A stretch of DNA of 64,000 nucleotides from Nocardia sp. BSTN01 (GTDB lineage: Bacteria > Actinomycetota > Actinomycetes > Mycobacteriales > Mycobacteriaceae), in assembly GCF_015354405.1 (NCBI RefSeq), contig NZ_JADKYP010000015.1, forward strand, positions 62,001 through 126,000, given 5' to 3'. The position numbers and the translations under genes were made by a program. The first letter of the stretch is position 1. The number at the start of each line of letters is the position of its first letter. Below the pieces are notes generated by a model. The model was not told the DNA's origin and searched no databases. It saw only the letters and a list, made by a program, of their open reading frames with translations. Below, in pieces: positions 1 to 8,241 of the stretch.

Positions 1-626
1 CCGACACCTCGCAGACCCTGAGCCGCGGACTCGACGTGCTGAAGTTGCTCGCCAGCAGCCCCCATGCCCGCACCCCGGCGCAACTGGCGCAGGAGCTCGG
101 GCTGTCGCGCACGATCATCTACCGCCTGGTCGGCACGCTGGTCGAACACGGACTGGTGCGCCGCGCCGAAGACGGCACGGTCAGTGTCTCCGCGGGCGCG
201 CTCGTGCTCACTCAGCACGTGCTCGGCTCGGTGCGCGAGGCCACCCGCGAGATCCTCGAGGATCTGGCCCGCGAGGTGGAGGCCACGGCCCATTTCTGCG
301 TCGCCGACGGGGACGACGTCCTCGCGGTCGCGGTCGTCGAGCCGCCGTTCACCACCTTCCATGTCGCCTATCGGGTCGGCGCCCGCACCGCGCGCGGACA
401 GGGCGCCCTCGGCGAGGCGATCGAGGCGTCGCGGCAGGGCGAGCGCGGGATCTTCGAGAGCGCAGGCAAGCTGGTGCCCGGCGCGCACGGCGTCGTCGCC
501 TCGCTGCCCGGACTGCCCGGTCCCCCGGCGGCCGTCGGCGTGGTCACGCTGGTCGGGCAGGAAACTCCGGCGATGGTCGATGCGGTGCGCCGGGCCGCCG
601 AGCGGTTGTACGCCGCGCTGGGCTGA
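1..626 (+). CDS. IclR-family transcriptional regulator (5' end outside window)
   Basis: The reading frame is open to the left edge of the window, so the true start lies outside; about 207 residues are visible. The first 55 residues form a winged helix-turn-helix (LSRGLDVLKLL, then LAQELGLSRTIIYRLVGTL), the classic IclR DNA-binding signature. The rest is a shortened IclR effector-binding domain (VAYRVGARTARGQGALGEAI). Family members are usually near 250 residues, so this one is compact. An inverted repeat lies just downstream, followed by the remains of an aldehyde dehydrogenase gene on the same strand. I infer that the regulator once controlled that enzyme. The ligand cannot be told from sequence. 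Confidence 0.9.
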   Translation, partial: DTSQTLSRGLDVLKLLASSPHARTPAQLAQELGLSRTIIYRLVGTLVEHGLVRRAEDGTVSVSAGALVLTQHVLGSVREATREILEDLAREVEATAHFCVADGDDVLAVAVVEPPFTTFHVAYRVGARTARGQGALGEAIEASRQGERGIFESAGKLVPGAHGVVASLPGLPGPPAAVGVVTLVGQETPAMVDAVRRAAERLYAALG

Positions 627-647
627 ACATTCCGGATAACCTCCGAG

Positions 648-682
648 CCGATTATCGAACCAGGCATTTGTCCGATAATCGG
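648..682. promoter_or_regulatory. Inverted repeat, candidate operator
   Basis: Two perfect 10-bp arms, CCGATTATCG (648-657) and CGATAATCGG (673-682), are separated by 15 bp. Each arm is itself nearly palindromic. The site lies between the IclR gene and the GTG of the aldehyde dehydrogenase remnant, where an IclR protein would be expected to bind. Binding by this regulator is inference. Confidence 0.45.
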
Positions 683-750
683 AAACTTCATCACAACATA
701 CGATCATCGCGCTAGCCTGCTCACACTTCGTTCAGTCGTCAGGAGCAGCC

Positions 751-1252
751 GTGTCCGCACCTCCACCCCCCGCGCCGACGGCGCGCAGGCTCCGACCACG
801 TTCCCGCCCCGCCGGCTCTGGATCGGCGGGCGCTGGCGCGACGCGAGCGGCGGCGCGACCACCCGCGTCTACGTGCACGACAGCCTGGTCGAGGAGGTGA
901 CGCGGCGGCCGGCCGACCATGCCGAATCCCTCACGCTGGGCGACCCGTTCGACGCCGAGGTCGCCATGGGACCGGTGGTGAACCGGCAGCAGCACGAGCG
1001 CATCGGCGGCTACCTCGGACTGGGTGTCGCCGAGGGCGCCGAGCTGGTGACCGGTGGCTCCCTCGCCGATCGGCCCGGCTATTTCGTCGAGCCGACCGTC
1101 TTCCTCGGCCGCCACGACCAGCGCATCGCGCGCGAGGAGATCTTCGGCCCGGTCGCCACGATCATCCCCTTCTCCGACACCGCCGACGTCCTGACGCTGG
1201 CCAACGACAGTCACTTCGGGCTCAACGCGATCATCCATACCGACGCCGCTCA
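751..1252 (+). pseudogene. Aldehyde dehydrogenase remnant with internal deletion, frameshift and 3' truncation
   Basis: A GTG at 751 sits behind a good ribosome site (AGGAG, 741-745). The conserved N-terminus of an NAD-dependent aldehyde dehydrogenase (RRLWIGGRWRDASGG, from about 813) is in another frame, so a small indel lies near 755-760. After TTRVY the reading jumps straight to a C-terminal segment (VHDSLVEEV, then DPFDAEVAMGPVVNRQQ and REEIFGPVATIIPF). The middle of a normal 480-500 residue enzyme is missing, including the cofactor-binding core, the catalytic Cys and the general-base Glu. The 3' end is lost as well: similarity stops at the end of the opposing aldo/keto reductase gene. 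It cannot encode a working enzyme. Confidence 0.85.
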
Positions 1253-2110
1253 GGCCCGCCCGTCGAGCGCGGCGAGCATCCCGGCATCCAGCTCGAGCTC
1301 CCGCGCCGCCACATTCTGCTCGAGATGGTCGATGCTGCGGGTGCCCGGAATCAGCAGGATGTGCGGATCGCGGGCCAGCAACCACGCCAGACCCACCTGA
1401 CTCGGTGTCGCGCCGAGGCGGCCGGCGATATCGCGCACCACGTCGTCGTCGGCCACCTTGGGCCGTCCCGGAAATCCCGATCCGAGCGGGAAGTACGGAA
1501 CAAAAGCGATTCCGCGCGAACAACATTCGGCCAAAACGGGTTCCCCCTGCCGTTCCAGCAGGTTGTAGAGATTCTGCACGCACGCGATACCCGCGGGAGC
1601 GGCGTGGCGGAGCTGCTCGACGGTGACATGACTCAGCCCGATCGCCCCGATCTTGCCCTCGTCCCGCAACGACACCAGTTCGGCCAGCTGGTCGTCGAGG
1701 TCCACGATCTGATCTCCGGTCGCCACGATGCCCGGCGCAGCGTCGGTCCGGCGCAGATTGACCACCGCCAACTGTTCGGCATCCAGCGCCCGCAGGTCGG
1801 CTTCCACCGCGGCCCGTAATTGCTCGGGCTTCTGCGCGGCGACGAGCCCGCTGCCGGTGTGCACGGCGCCGACCTTGTCGACCAGCAGCAGATCGTCCGG
1901 ATACGGATGCAGCGCCTCGCGCAGCAGCGCGTTCACCGAGCCGTTGCCGTAGAAACCGGCGGTATCGATATGGCCCACGCCGAGCTCCACCGCCCGCCGC
2001 AGCACCGCGACCGCGTCCGCGCCGGATTCCAGCTGCCTCGCGCCGTAGCCGATTCGGCCGACCGGACGTCCCGCCAGTTCGCCGTCACGCGGTTGCGTCA
2101 TGACCGTCAT
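1250..2110 (-). CDS. Aldo/keto reductase family oxidoreductase
   Basis: A 286-residue TIM-barrel NADPH-dependent reductase. The start at 2110 has AAGGGAG just upstream and begins MTVMTQPRDG. Catalytic-tetrad residues visible are Asp49 and Tyr54 (HIDTAGFYGNG) and Lys79 (LLLVDKVG). The position usually held by the tetrad His reads VVNLRR, so Asn may replace it, as in some bacterial subgroups. The C-terminal cofactor region (LLIPGTRSIDHLEQNVAA) is typical. The gene is divergent from a TetR regulator with two matching operators between them, so it is probably the regulator's target. The substrate is unknown. Its 3' end meets the truncated aldehyde dehydrogenase. Confidence 0.9.
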   Translation of the reverse strand: MTVMTQPRDGELAGRPVGRIGYGARQLESGADAVAVLRRAVELGVGHIDTAGFYGNGSVNALLREALHPYPDDLLLVDKVGAVHTGSGLVAAQKPEQLRAAVEADLRALDAEQLAVVNLRRTDAAPGIVATGDQIVDLDDQLAELVSLRDEGKIGAIGLSHVTVEQLRHAAPAGIACVQNLYNLLERQGEPVLAECCSRGIAFVPYFPLGSGFPGRPKVADDDVVRDIAGRLGATPSQVGLAWLLARDPHILLIPGTRSIDHLEQNVAARELELDAGMLAALDGRA

Positions 2111-2136
2111 TCGGGTCTCCCTTGTTACCCTGTGCA

Positions 2137-2158
2137 TAAGCGGAGGAACCTCCGCTTA
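2137..2158. promoter_or_regulatory. TetR-type operator O1
   Basis: Perfect 10-bp arms TAAGCGGAGG and CCTCCGCTTA with a 2-bp centre. The site is 27 bp upstream of the aldo/keto reductase start, in the divergent intergenic region. It matches a second site 38 bp away at 17 of 20 positions, which strongly suggests a dimeric repressor site. Confidence 0.75.
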
Positions 2159-2175
2159 CTTCCAGACTAATACAG

Positions 2176-2195
2176 AAACGGAGGACCCTCCACTT
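2176..2195. promoter_or_regulatory. TetR-type operator O2 overlapping the tetR translation start
   Basis: A second copy of O1 with three differences (AAACGGAGG and CCTCCACTT around AC). It covers the GGAGG ribosome site (2180-2184) and touches the TTG start codon at 2195. A repressor bound here would block its own gene. Confidence 0.72.
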
Positions 2196-2779
2196 TGCCC
2201 GGACAGCCGCGTGGACGCCGCGACGCGCAGCGCAATCGCCAACTACTCCTCGACGCCGCTCTCACCGCGTTCACCGGCGAAGAAGGCACGCCCAGCCTGG
2301 AATCGATCGCCAAGTCCGCCGGCGTGGGCATCGGCACGCTGTATCGGCACTTCCCGTCCCGGGAAGCGCTCATCGAAGCCGTCTATCGCAGCGAACTGGA
2401 ACAGCTGTGCGATCAGGCCGCGGACCTGCTCGGCCACCACGCCCCGGAGGTCGCGCTGCGGATCTGGCTGGGCCGCTACGCCGACTTCGTGGCCACCAAA
2501 CGCGGCATGGCCGAGGCACTGCGCGAGGTCATCGCCTCCGGGGCGGTGACCTCGGCGCAGACACGCGAAAGACTCAGTACCGCAATCCGTTCCGTGCTCG
2601 ATGCGGGCGTCGCGGCCGGGACACTGCGCGACGACGTCCGGCCCGAGGACGTGACGGCGGCGATGGCGGGCGCGACACTGGCGGGTATCGACCGCGAGCA
2701 GATCGACCGCCTTCTCGACCTGTTGCTCGACGGTGTGCGACTCGGCGCAGGGCGGCCGATTGTCACCGAGCGCGGATGA
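2195..2779 (+). CDS. TetR-family transcriptional repressor
   Basis: A 194-residue TetR regulator starting at TTG, with GGAGG at 2180-2184. The helix-turn-helix is clear at residues 29-52 (SIAKSAGVGIGTLYRHFPSREAL). The remaining 140 residues are the variable all-helical ligand and dimer domain. It is divergent from the aldo/keto reductase and shares two near-identical palindromes with it, so autoregulation plus control of the reductase is the natural model. The gene overlaps the 3' end of the convergent RDD gene by 17 bp. The inducer is unknown. Confidence 0.92.
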   Translation: MPGQPRGRRDAQRNRQLLLDAALTAFTGEEGTPSLESIAKSAGVGIGTLYRHFPSREALIEAVYRSELEQLCDQAADLLGHHAPEVALRIWLGRYADFVATKRGMAEALREVIASGAVTSAQTRERLSTAIRSVLDAGVAAGTLRDDVRPEDVTAAMAGATLAGIDREQIDRLLDLLLDGVRLGAGRPIVTERG

Positions 2780-3224
2780 GTGCCGTCCCGGTCGCCCGGT
2801 CGTGCATACCGCGGCGATCCCCGTCGGTGAACAACGCGGGCACCACGAAGGTCAGCAACACCTGCCGCGCCACCGAGCGCACGAAGCCGACCGGCGCCGA
2901 CGCATCGATCCGCACCGTGCGCATGCCCAGGAAGTACTGCCCGGGCGTGAACCCGAACAGCATGACCGTCACCACGCCGATCACGAACCAGATCAGATAG
3001 GTCACGGTGTTGAGCGAGCCGGCGCCGCGCACGATCAGCGCGGCGATACCCATGGCGATGAAGTAGTCGACGAACAGCGCGAGGATGCGGCGCGACATGG
3101 GCGCCAGCGACCCCACACCCTCCTGCGGCAGGCCGAGCAGCTTGCCGGGATAGTCGTCGGGCTGCGGCTCGCCGGGGTGGGCCGCATTCGGGCCGGACAG
3201 CCAGGAACCGGTAATTCGCGCCAT
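2763..3224 (-). CDS. RDD-family membrane protein
   Basis: A 153-residue protein with a proline-rich cytoplasmic N-terminus and two clear transmembrane segments (ILALFVDYFIAMGIAALIV and VTYLIWFVIGVVTVMLFGF). The first carries the Arg...Asp pattern of the RDD family (SRRILALFVDYF). The stretch FTPGQYFLGMRTVRID is also typical. RDD proteins are small integral membrane proteins of poorly defined role. An RDD protein (Rv2219A) precedes glnA1 in M. tuberculosis, so its position supports conserved synteny. It is transcribed away from glnA1. Confidence 0.85.
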   Translation of the reverse strand: MARITGSWLSGPNAAHPGEPQPDDYPGKLLGLPQEGVGSLAPMSRRILALFVDYFIAMGIAALIVRGAGSLNTVTYLIWFVIGVVTVMLFGFTPGQYFLGMRTVRIDASAPVGFVRSVARQVLLTFVVPALFTDGDRRGMHDRATGTALIRAR

Positions 3225-3573
3225 GCTCCCAGCGTAGGCGTATCGGCGGTGAGGATTACGTCACACCCGGACCGCGCACGCACCCGCGCGCGACACCGGC
3301 GGTCGGAGGCCGCCGTCCGCGGGCGGCGTCGCTCTCGCGGCTTCGCGGGCCCGCGGGGACGACAGCACGATGCCCCGCCGGGGCGATTCACCAAAGCGGT
3401 TGCGGGCGGGAAACTCTGGGCGTCGCGCGCACCGATCGGCGACGATGCGCGGTCCTCGAGTCGAGCGCCGGATGCCGTGGTGGCAGGATAACTGTGCTGG
3501 TCCGGCACCGCATCGTGAACGAACCATCACGTGGTGTTGCCCGGGGACGCCGCCGACCCGTCCAGCAGCACGT
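3225..3573. other. Intergenic stretch without a supported gene
   Basis: The region between the RDD gene and the glnA1 control sites. Short overlapping open frames in all six frames lack ribosome sites and any recognisable protein pattern. I see no RNA gene here. It probably holds the RDD promoter and distal glnA1 control DNA. Confidence 0.5.
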
Positions 3574-3611
3574 GTAACACTGGCGAAACACAGCCTTGAT
3601 TGCGGGGAAAC
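3574..3611 (+). promoter_or_regulatory. Tandem GlnR boxes upstream of glnA1
   Basis: The sequence reads GTAAC-N6-GAAAC (3574-3589), then N6, then TTGAT-N6-GAAAC (3596-3611). The two GAAAC half sites are exactly 22 bp apart. This is the known actinobacterial GlnR pattern of two adjacent a/b site pairs, with one weak half site (TTGAT). It lies 75-112 bp upstream of the glnA1 start. Nitrogen-dependent control by GlnR is inferred. Confidence 0.75.
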
Positions 3612-3685
3612 ACCGCATCCATACCGTTCAGCGCTGAAACCCAGCAATCGGCACAGGCTGGGAACCGATCCGTAAGGAGTACTAA

Positions 3686-5122
3686 GTGGCGTTCAGCACG
3701 GCCGACGAGGTCATCAAGTACATCAAGGAGGAGGACGTCGAGTACGTCGACGTACGCTTCTCGGACCTTCCTGGCGTTCAGCAGCACTTCTCCATCCCGG
3801 CGAAGTCGTTCACTTCCGACCTGGCCGAAGAGGGCCTGGCGTTCGACGGCTCCTCGGTGCGCGGTTTCCAGTCGATCGACGAGTCGGACATGCTGCTGCT
3901 GCCCGACTTCTCCACCGCCCGGATCGACCCGTTCCGTACCGCGAAGACGCTGAACCTGAACTTCTTCGTGCACGACCCGTTCACCCGTGAGGCCTACTCC
4001 CGCGACCCGCGCAACATCGCGCGCAAGGCGGAGGAGTACCTGCGTTCGACCGGTATCGCCGACACCGCGTTCTTCGGTGCCGAGGCCGAGTTCTACATCT
4101 TCGACGGCGTGCGCTACGGATCGGGCATGAACGGCTCGTTCTACGAGATCGAGTCCGTCTCGGGTTCGTGGAACACCGGCAAGGAGTTCAACCCCGACGG
4201 TTCCCGCAACCTGGGTTACAAGGTCCGCAACAAGGGCGGCTACTTCCCCGTCGCGCCCTACGACCACTACGTGGACCTGCGCGACAAGATCTCGACCAAC
4301 CTGCAGAACGCGGGCTTCGAGCTCGAGCGCGGCCACCACGAGGTCGGCACCGCCGGTCAGGCCGAGATCAACTACAAGTTCGGCACGCTGCTGTCGGCCG
4401 CCGACGACCTGCAGCTGTTCAAGTACATCGTGAAGAACACCGCGTGGCAGGAAGGCAAGTCGGTCACCTTCATGCCGAAGCCGCTGTTCGGTGACAACGG
4501 CTCGGGTATGCACGTGCACCAGTCGCTGTGGAAGGACGGCAAGCCGCTGTTCCACGACGAGGCCGGCTACGGTGGCCTGTCCGACCTGGCCCGCCACTAC
4601 ATCGGCGGCATCCTGCACCACGCGCCGTCGCTGCTGGCGTTCACCAACCCGACCGTGAACTCCTACCACCGTCTGGTGCCGGGCTACGAGGCCCCGATCA
4701 ACCTGGTGTACTCGCAGCGCAACCGCTCCGCCGCGGTCCGCATCCCGGTCACCGGCAACAACCCGAAGGCAAAGCGCATCGAGTTCCGCGCGCCGGACTC
4801 CTCGGGTAACCCGTACCTGGCCTTCGCCGCCATGATGATGGCCGGCCTGGACGGCATCAAGAAGAAGATCGAGCCCAAGGCCCCGGTCGACAAGGACCTC
4901 TACGAGCTCCCGCCGGAGGAGGCCAAGAACATCCCGCAGGCCCCCACCTCGCTGGCCTCGGTCATCGACCGCCTCGAGCAGGACCACGAGTACCTCACCG
5001 AGGGCAACGTCTTCACCGACGACCTCATCGAGACCTGGATCCAGCTCAAGCGTGACAACGAGATCGCGCCGGTGAACCTGCGTCCGCACCCCTACGAGTT
5101 CGAGCTGTACTACGACGTGTAA
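3686..5122 (+). CDS. glnA1: Type I glutamine synthetase, adenylylation-regulated
   Basis: A 478-residue ATP-dependent glutamate-ammonia ligase, the main route of ammonia assimilation; it forms a cytoplasmic dodecamer. The GTG start is preceded by AAGGAGT at 3674-3680. Signatures present are FDGSSVRGF (about 53-61), the ATP/glutamate region [32 protein letters not shown], and DLYELPPEE, whose Tyr406 is the target of GlnE. Length and Tyr number equal those of M. tuberculosis GlnA1. GlnR boxes lie upstream and a perfect 13-bp hairpin downstream, so it is probably a single-gene transcript. The glnE gene is about 10 kb away rather than adjacent. Confidence 0.98.
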   Translation: MAFSTADEVIKYIKEEDVEYVDVRFSDLPGVQQHFSIPAKSFTSDLAEEGLAFDGSSVRGFQSIDESDMLLLPDFSTARIDPFRTAKTLNLNFFVHDPFTREAYSRDPRNIARKAEEYLRSTGIADTAFFGAEAEFYIFDGVRYGSGMNGSFYEIESVSGSWNTGKEFNPDGSRNLGYKVRNKGGYFPVAPYDHYVDLRDKISTNLQNAGFELERGHHEVGTAGQAEINYKFGTLLSAADDLQLFKYIVKNTAWQEGKSVTFMPKPLFGDNGSGMHVHQSLWKDGKPLFHDEAGYGGLSDLARHYIGGILHHAPSLLAFTNPTVNSYHRLVPGYEAPINLVYSQRNRSAAVRIPVTGNNPKAKRIEFRAPDSSGNPYLAFAAMMMAGLDGIKKKIEPKAPVDKDLYELPPEEAKNIPQAPTSLASVIDRLEQDHEYLTEGNVFTDDLIETWIQLKRDNEIAPVNLRPHPYEFELYYDV

Positions 5123-5147
5123 GTCGTTACGGCACACTCGAATTCAC

Positions 5148-5177
5148 GAAGCCCCAGCCGAATCCGGCTGGGGCTTC
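5148..5177. terminator. Intrinsic-type terminator after glnA1
   Basis: A perfect 13-bp stem (GAAGCCCCAGCCG and its complement) with a 4-nt AATC loop, 25 bp after the glnA1 stop. It is probably bidirectional, serving the small convergent gene too. Confidence 0.85.
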
Positions 5178-5195
5178 GGTGCGTTTCGGGGCTCC

Positions 5196-5363
5196 TCACA
5201 GATGCGGGTGGCTGCCCAGGGATGCGCTGTAGACGGCCGGATGAGCTTGGGCGGCAGCGAGATTGCGGCGTTCCTCGGCGGTCAGGGTATGGCGGGCCAG
5301 CGCCCGGCGGGCGTAGGTGCGCAAGGTCCCCAAAAACGAGGGGTGGGCGTGAGTGTGGATCAT
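5196..5363 (-). CDS. Small hypothetical protein, 55 residues
   Basis: Begins MIHTHAHPSFLGTLRT and ends SASLGSHPHL. An AGGGAGGAGGG ribosome site lies directly upstream of the ATG at 5363, one of the best in the window. The protein is rich in His, Arg and Ala, with a likely helix (TLTAEERRNLAAAQAHP). It has no membrane segment or known domain. It converges on the glnA1 terminator. No family is recognised; the call rests on the ribosome site and protein-like composition. Confidence 0.5.
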   Translation of the reverse strand: MIHTHAHPSFLGTLRTYARRALARHTLTAEERRNLAAAQAHPAVYSASLGSHPHL

Positions 5364-5505
5364 GGCTGGATCCCTCCTCCCTGAACTTTCGATGTGGCGA
5401 GGATCCCATTCTCCCACCAGTTCACCGAGATTTCAGGTTGTGTTCACTTATGGTCGCTCCGGCGAGTCGGTGGCGGGCGCCCGGTTGCCAAGATCGAAAG
5501 AGAGT

Positions 5506-5530
5506 GAGATGATTCGCATGTAATCTTCTC
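5506..5530. promoter_or_regulatory. Imperfect dyad upstream of MpaB-like gene
   Basis: GAGATGATT and AATCTTCTC form 9-bp arms with one mismatch around a 7-bp centre. The site lies 30 bp upstream of the start of the oxygenase gene, in an AT-richer promoter-like stretch. It is a candidate repressor site; no partner is known. Confidence 0.35.
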
Positions 5531-5560
5531 ATCATGTCGAGTGGTCAAAGGAGATCACGG

Positions 5561-6472
5561 ATGACCGCCTCCGTCGCCCGCGCCGAGCGCACCGAACACG
5601 AACTCGGCCCCCGCAAGCCGATCGAGCCCGGAACCCGCATGTGGGACGAGGTAGGACTGATCACCTTCTCCCTCACCGCCGGCTCGGCCTTCCTGCTGCA
5701 GACCATGGAACCGACGATTTCCGCGGTCGTCGACGAGCACTCCACCTTCCGCACCGATCCGATGCGCCGCGCGATGCGCAGTCTCGCGGCGGTGATGACC
5801 TGGACCTACGGCGGTGACGAGGCCGTCGCCGAGGCCGATCGCCTGCGGCATATGCACGCCTCGCTCAACACCGTCGACGCCCAGGGCACACGCCACTCCG
5901 CGCTCGCCTCCGGCCCGTGGGCCTGGGTGCTGCACACCGGCACCTACGCGTTCAACGAGGGCTCGAAATACTTCAGCCGCACTCCGCTCACGTACGCGGA
6001 GAAGGAGCAGTACTACCAGGAGGTGCTGCAACTGCTGCGCATGTTCTCGGTGGCGCCCAAGGAGATTCCGCCGACCTACGCCGAGTTCGAGGTCTTCTTC
6101 GCCGATACCGTGGAGAACCACCTCGTCGCCACCGACACCGCGCGTGACTACCTGAAAACGATCCGCCACGTGGCCCCGCCCAAGTCGCTGCCCAAACCGC
6201 TGGTGCCGCTGTGGAAACTGGCCGCCTCCCCGCTCGGCCGCATGCAGTACTTCTGCACCGTCGGCACCACGCCCGAACCGGCGCGCCGCAAACTCGGACT
6301 GACCTGGACCGCGCAGGACGAACGCAACCTGCGCATTCTGGGCTGGATCCTGGCCCGGCTCGTCCCGCTGCTGCCGGAACGGATCCGCTACTTCCCCATC
6401 GCCTACGAAGCGCGCAAACTCGAGCGCGACCGCGCCCGGCTGCGCAAGGTGCTCGATCTGCGCCCGATGTGA
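5561..6472 (+). CDS. MpaB/DUF2236-family oxygenase
   Basis: A 303-residue protein of the DUF2236 family (MpaB and rubber-oxygenase catalytic domain type), thought to be haem-dependent oxygenases. I chose the ATG at 5561 because AAAGGAG stands right before it; the ATG at 5534 has none. Family features include an N-terminal MWDEVGLITF, TAGSAFLLQTMEP, ALASGPWAWVLHTGTYAF and PPTYAEFEVFFADTVENHL. There is no signal peptide. A GC hairpin follows the stop. It is a single gene with its own promoter dyad. The substrate cannot be predicted. Confidence 0.85.
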   Translation: MTASVARAERTEHELGPRKPIEPGTRMWDEVGLITFSLTAGSAFLLQTMEPTISAVVDEHSTFRTDPMRRAMRSLAAVMTWTYGGDEAVAEADRLRHMHASLNTVDAQGTRHSALASGPWAWVLHTGTYAFNEGSKYFSRTPLTYAEKEQYYQEVLQLLRMFSVAPKEIPPTYAEFEVFFADTVENHLVATDTARDYLKTIRHVAPPKSLPKPLVPLWKLAASPLGRMQYFCTVGTTPEPARRKLGLTWTAQDERNLRILGWILARLVPLLPERIRYFPIAYEARKLERDRARLRKVLDLRPM

Positions 6473-6483
6473 TCGAGGCGCCG

Positions 6484-6501
6484 CGGCCGGATGACCGGCC
6501 G
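6484..6501. terminator. GC-rich hairpin after the MpaB-like gene
   Basis: Seven-bp arms CGGCCGG and CCGGCCG around ATGA, 12 bp past the stop and followed by GTTTCCC. A modest terminator candidate. Confidence 0.5.
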
Positions 6502-6558
6502 GTTTCCCGACCCCGGTTCTGAGGGCTGGACGGGTGGCGGTGCAGACTCGATAGTCCT

Positions 6559-8241
6559 ATGGTGCTCGAGAATTCATCGCCACGCGCCCGGCGCGTGCTC
6601 ATGCGTGTGCTGGGCGGGCTGGTCCTTCTGATCGCCGCGGCCGCGCCGGTCACCGCGACCGCCGCACCGGCCCCGGCGTATCAGTGGCGCCAGGAGTTCC
6701 TGACCACCCCCGACGGTGTGCGATTGCACGCGGACATCCTCCGACCCGCCGGCATGGCCGATGACGTGCGCACCCCCGTCGTCATGACGGTGAGCCCCTA
6801 CCGCAACCATCTGGCATTCACAGCCGAAATTCATCCGCAGGGCGGCCCGTCGCTACGCGATCTGTATTCGGAACTGTTCCTCGACGCCGGCTACACCTAT
6901 GTGATCGTGGATCTGCGAGGCTTCGGGGGGTCCAGTGGCTGCCCCGACTTCGGTGGCCCCGGCGAGCAGAGCGATGTGCGTACCGCGGTCGAATGGGCTG
7001 CGGCACAACCGTGGTCGACCGGACGAGTCGGCCTGACCGGTACCTCCTACGAGGCATGGACCGGCGTCATGGGTCTGGCCACCAACCCGAAGGGGCTGGC
7101 GGCGGTGGCGTCGTTCGAACCCGTCGTCGACCCCTACAGCTACCTGTACATGCAAGGCATTTCGTGGAAGTTCTCCGGAAAGCCGGTGACCGAGGACGGT
7201 GTTCGCCCCGGCGATATGGCCGGATTCGAACATCTGCTGATCTCCTCCACCCCCGCGCACCCCTCCGACTCACCGGAATACAAGGCCAACGCCGCGCGGC
7301 TACCGATCGAATGCGCGCAGTCGTATCTGGCGGGCACCACCAACCACGACGGCGGTACCCGGTTCTGGCGCGATCGTGACCTCACCGATCGCGTTCGCGG
7401 CAGCAAGGTTCCGCTGTTCTTGAGCCAGGGTTTCCTCGACTACAACACCCGCGCCTATCGCGTCTTCGACGTCTGGAAGAACCACGATCTCCCTGAGGAC
7501 AGGGGCTGGTTCGGCCAGTGGGGACACCAGAACTGCCACGAGGCATGCGGCACACCGCAGTTCTACAGCGAGGCGCTGGCCTTCTTCGACAAATATGTGG
7601 CCCAACGCGACGTCCAGGTTCCGGGCCCGCGCGTCACTGTCGGCAGTTTCGACGGCCGATGGCGAAGCGAAAAAACCTGGCCGCCCGTCGATTCCGCGCG
7701 AGTGACAATGCCGATCCGGCCCGGTGAATACACCGATCGCGGCCTGCTCCCCGGCCCGGACCGCGAGTACTGGTCGCTCTCGCAGCCGCTGCCCTCCGAT
7801 CAGCATCTGTCCGGAATCCCCACGGCCACACTGGCGTTGAGTGGCCCACCGGCCGCCACGGTGGCCGTGGAACTCTACGATGTGGCGCCCAACGGCGCGG
7901 GCACGGTGATTACTCGCGGTATCGCGCAGGTCGCCGATACCGCTGACATCCGCCTGCTGGCACAGGATTGGACCGTGTCGGCCGGTCATCGGATCGGGGT
8001 GCGTATCACCGATGTGGTCGACTCCGTCTGGTCGCACACTCCGGCGAACGCGCGGGTGAGCGTGCATTCCGGCACCGTGGAGTTGCCGCTGCTCACCGGC
8101 ACCCGGAATTTCGATCTGACCGGCGGCACCAGTGAAGCGCTCGGGAAGTGGCGCGCGCGCTGGGTGACCGACCTGCCGGCCGCGGTGCTGCGCGATTCCG
8201 GTGTGACCGTGGACTTCCCGCAACGACGAGGAGATCGATGA
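6559..8241 (+). CDS. Secreted CocE/NonD-family (X-Pro dipeptidyl-peptidase S15-like) hydrolase
   Basis: A 560-residue alpha/beta hydrolase with an N-terminal signal peptide (VLMRVLGGLVLLIAAAAPVTATAAP). The nucleophile is in GLTGTSYEAW (Ser near residue 163). Asp is likely in SQGFLDYNTR and His in GQWGHQNCH. The C-terminal half is the beta-sandwich domain of the CocE/PepX family (MPIRPGEYTDRG onward). Such enzymes cleave acyl esters or dipeptides. The signal peptide places it outside the cytoplasm. Its stop overlaps the start of the M20 peptidase gene (ATGA), indicating one operon and coupled translation. The start lacks a clear ribosome site, so a nearby internal start, still with a signal peptide, is possible. 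Confidence 0.85.
   Translation: MVLENSSPRARRVLMRVLGGLVLLIAAAAPVTATAAPAPAYQWRQEFLTTPDGVRLHADILRPAGMADDVRTPVVMTVSPYRNHLAFTAEIHPQGGPSLRDLYSELFLDAGYTYVIVDLRGFGGSSGCPDFGGPGEQSDVRTAVEWAAAQPWSTGRVGLTGTSYEAWTGVMGLATNPKGLAAVASFEPVVDPYSYLYMQGISWKFSGKPVTEDGVRPGDMAGFEHLLISSTPAHPSDSPEYKANAARLPIECAQSYLAGTTNHDGGTRFWRDRDLTDRVRGSKVPLFLSQGFLDYNTRAYRVFDVWKNHDLPEDRGWFGQWGHQNCHEACGTPQFYSEALAFFDKYVAQRDVQVPGPRVTVGSFDGRWRSEKTWPPVDSARVTMPIRPGEYTDRGLLPGPDREYWSLSQPLPSDQHLSGIPTATLALSGPPAATVAVELYDVAPNGAGTVITRGIAQVADTADIRLLAQDWTVSAGHRIGVRITDVVDSVWSHTPANARVSVHSGTVELPLLTGTRNFDLTGGTSEALGKWRARWVTDLPAAVLRDSGVTVDFPQRRGDR

Noticed and set aside
3527-5137. 536-residue open frame antisense to glnA1
   Set aside because: A GC-codon shadow of glnA1. 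It has no ribosome site, and the composition (Val/Leu/Arg/His) is typical of antisense frames.
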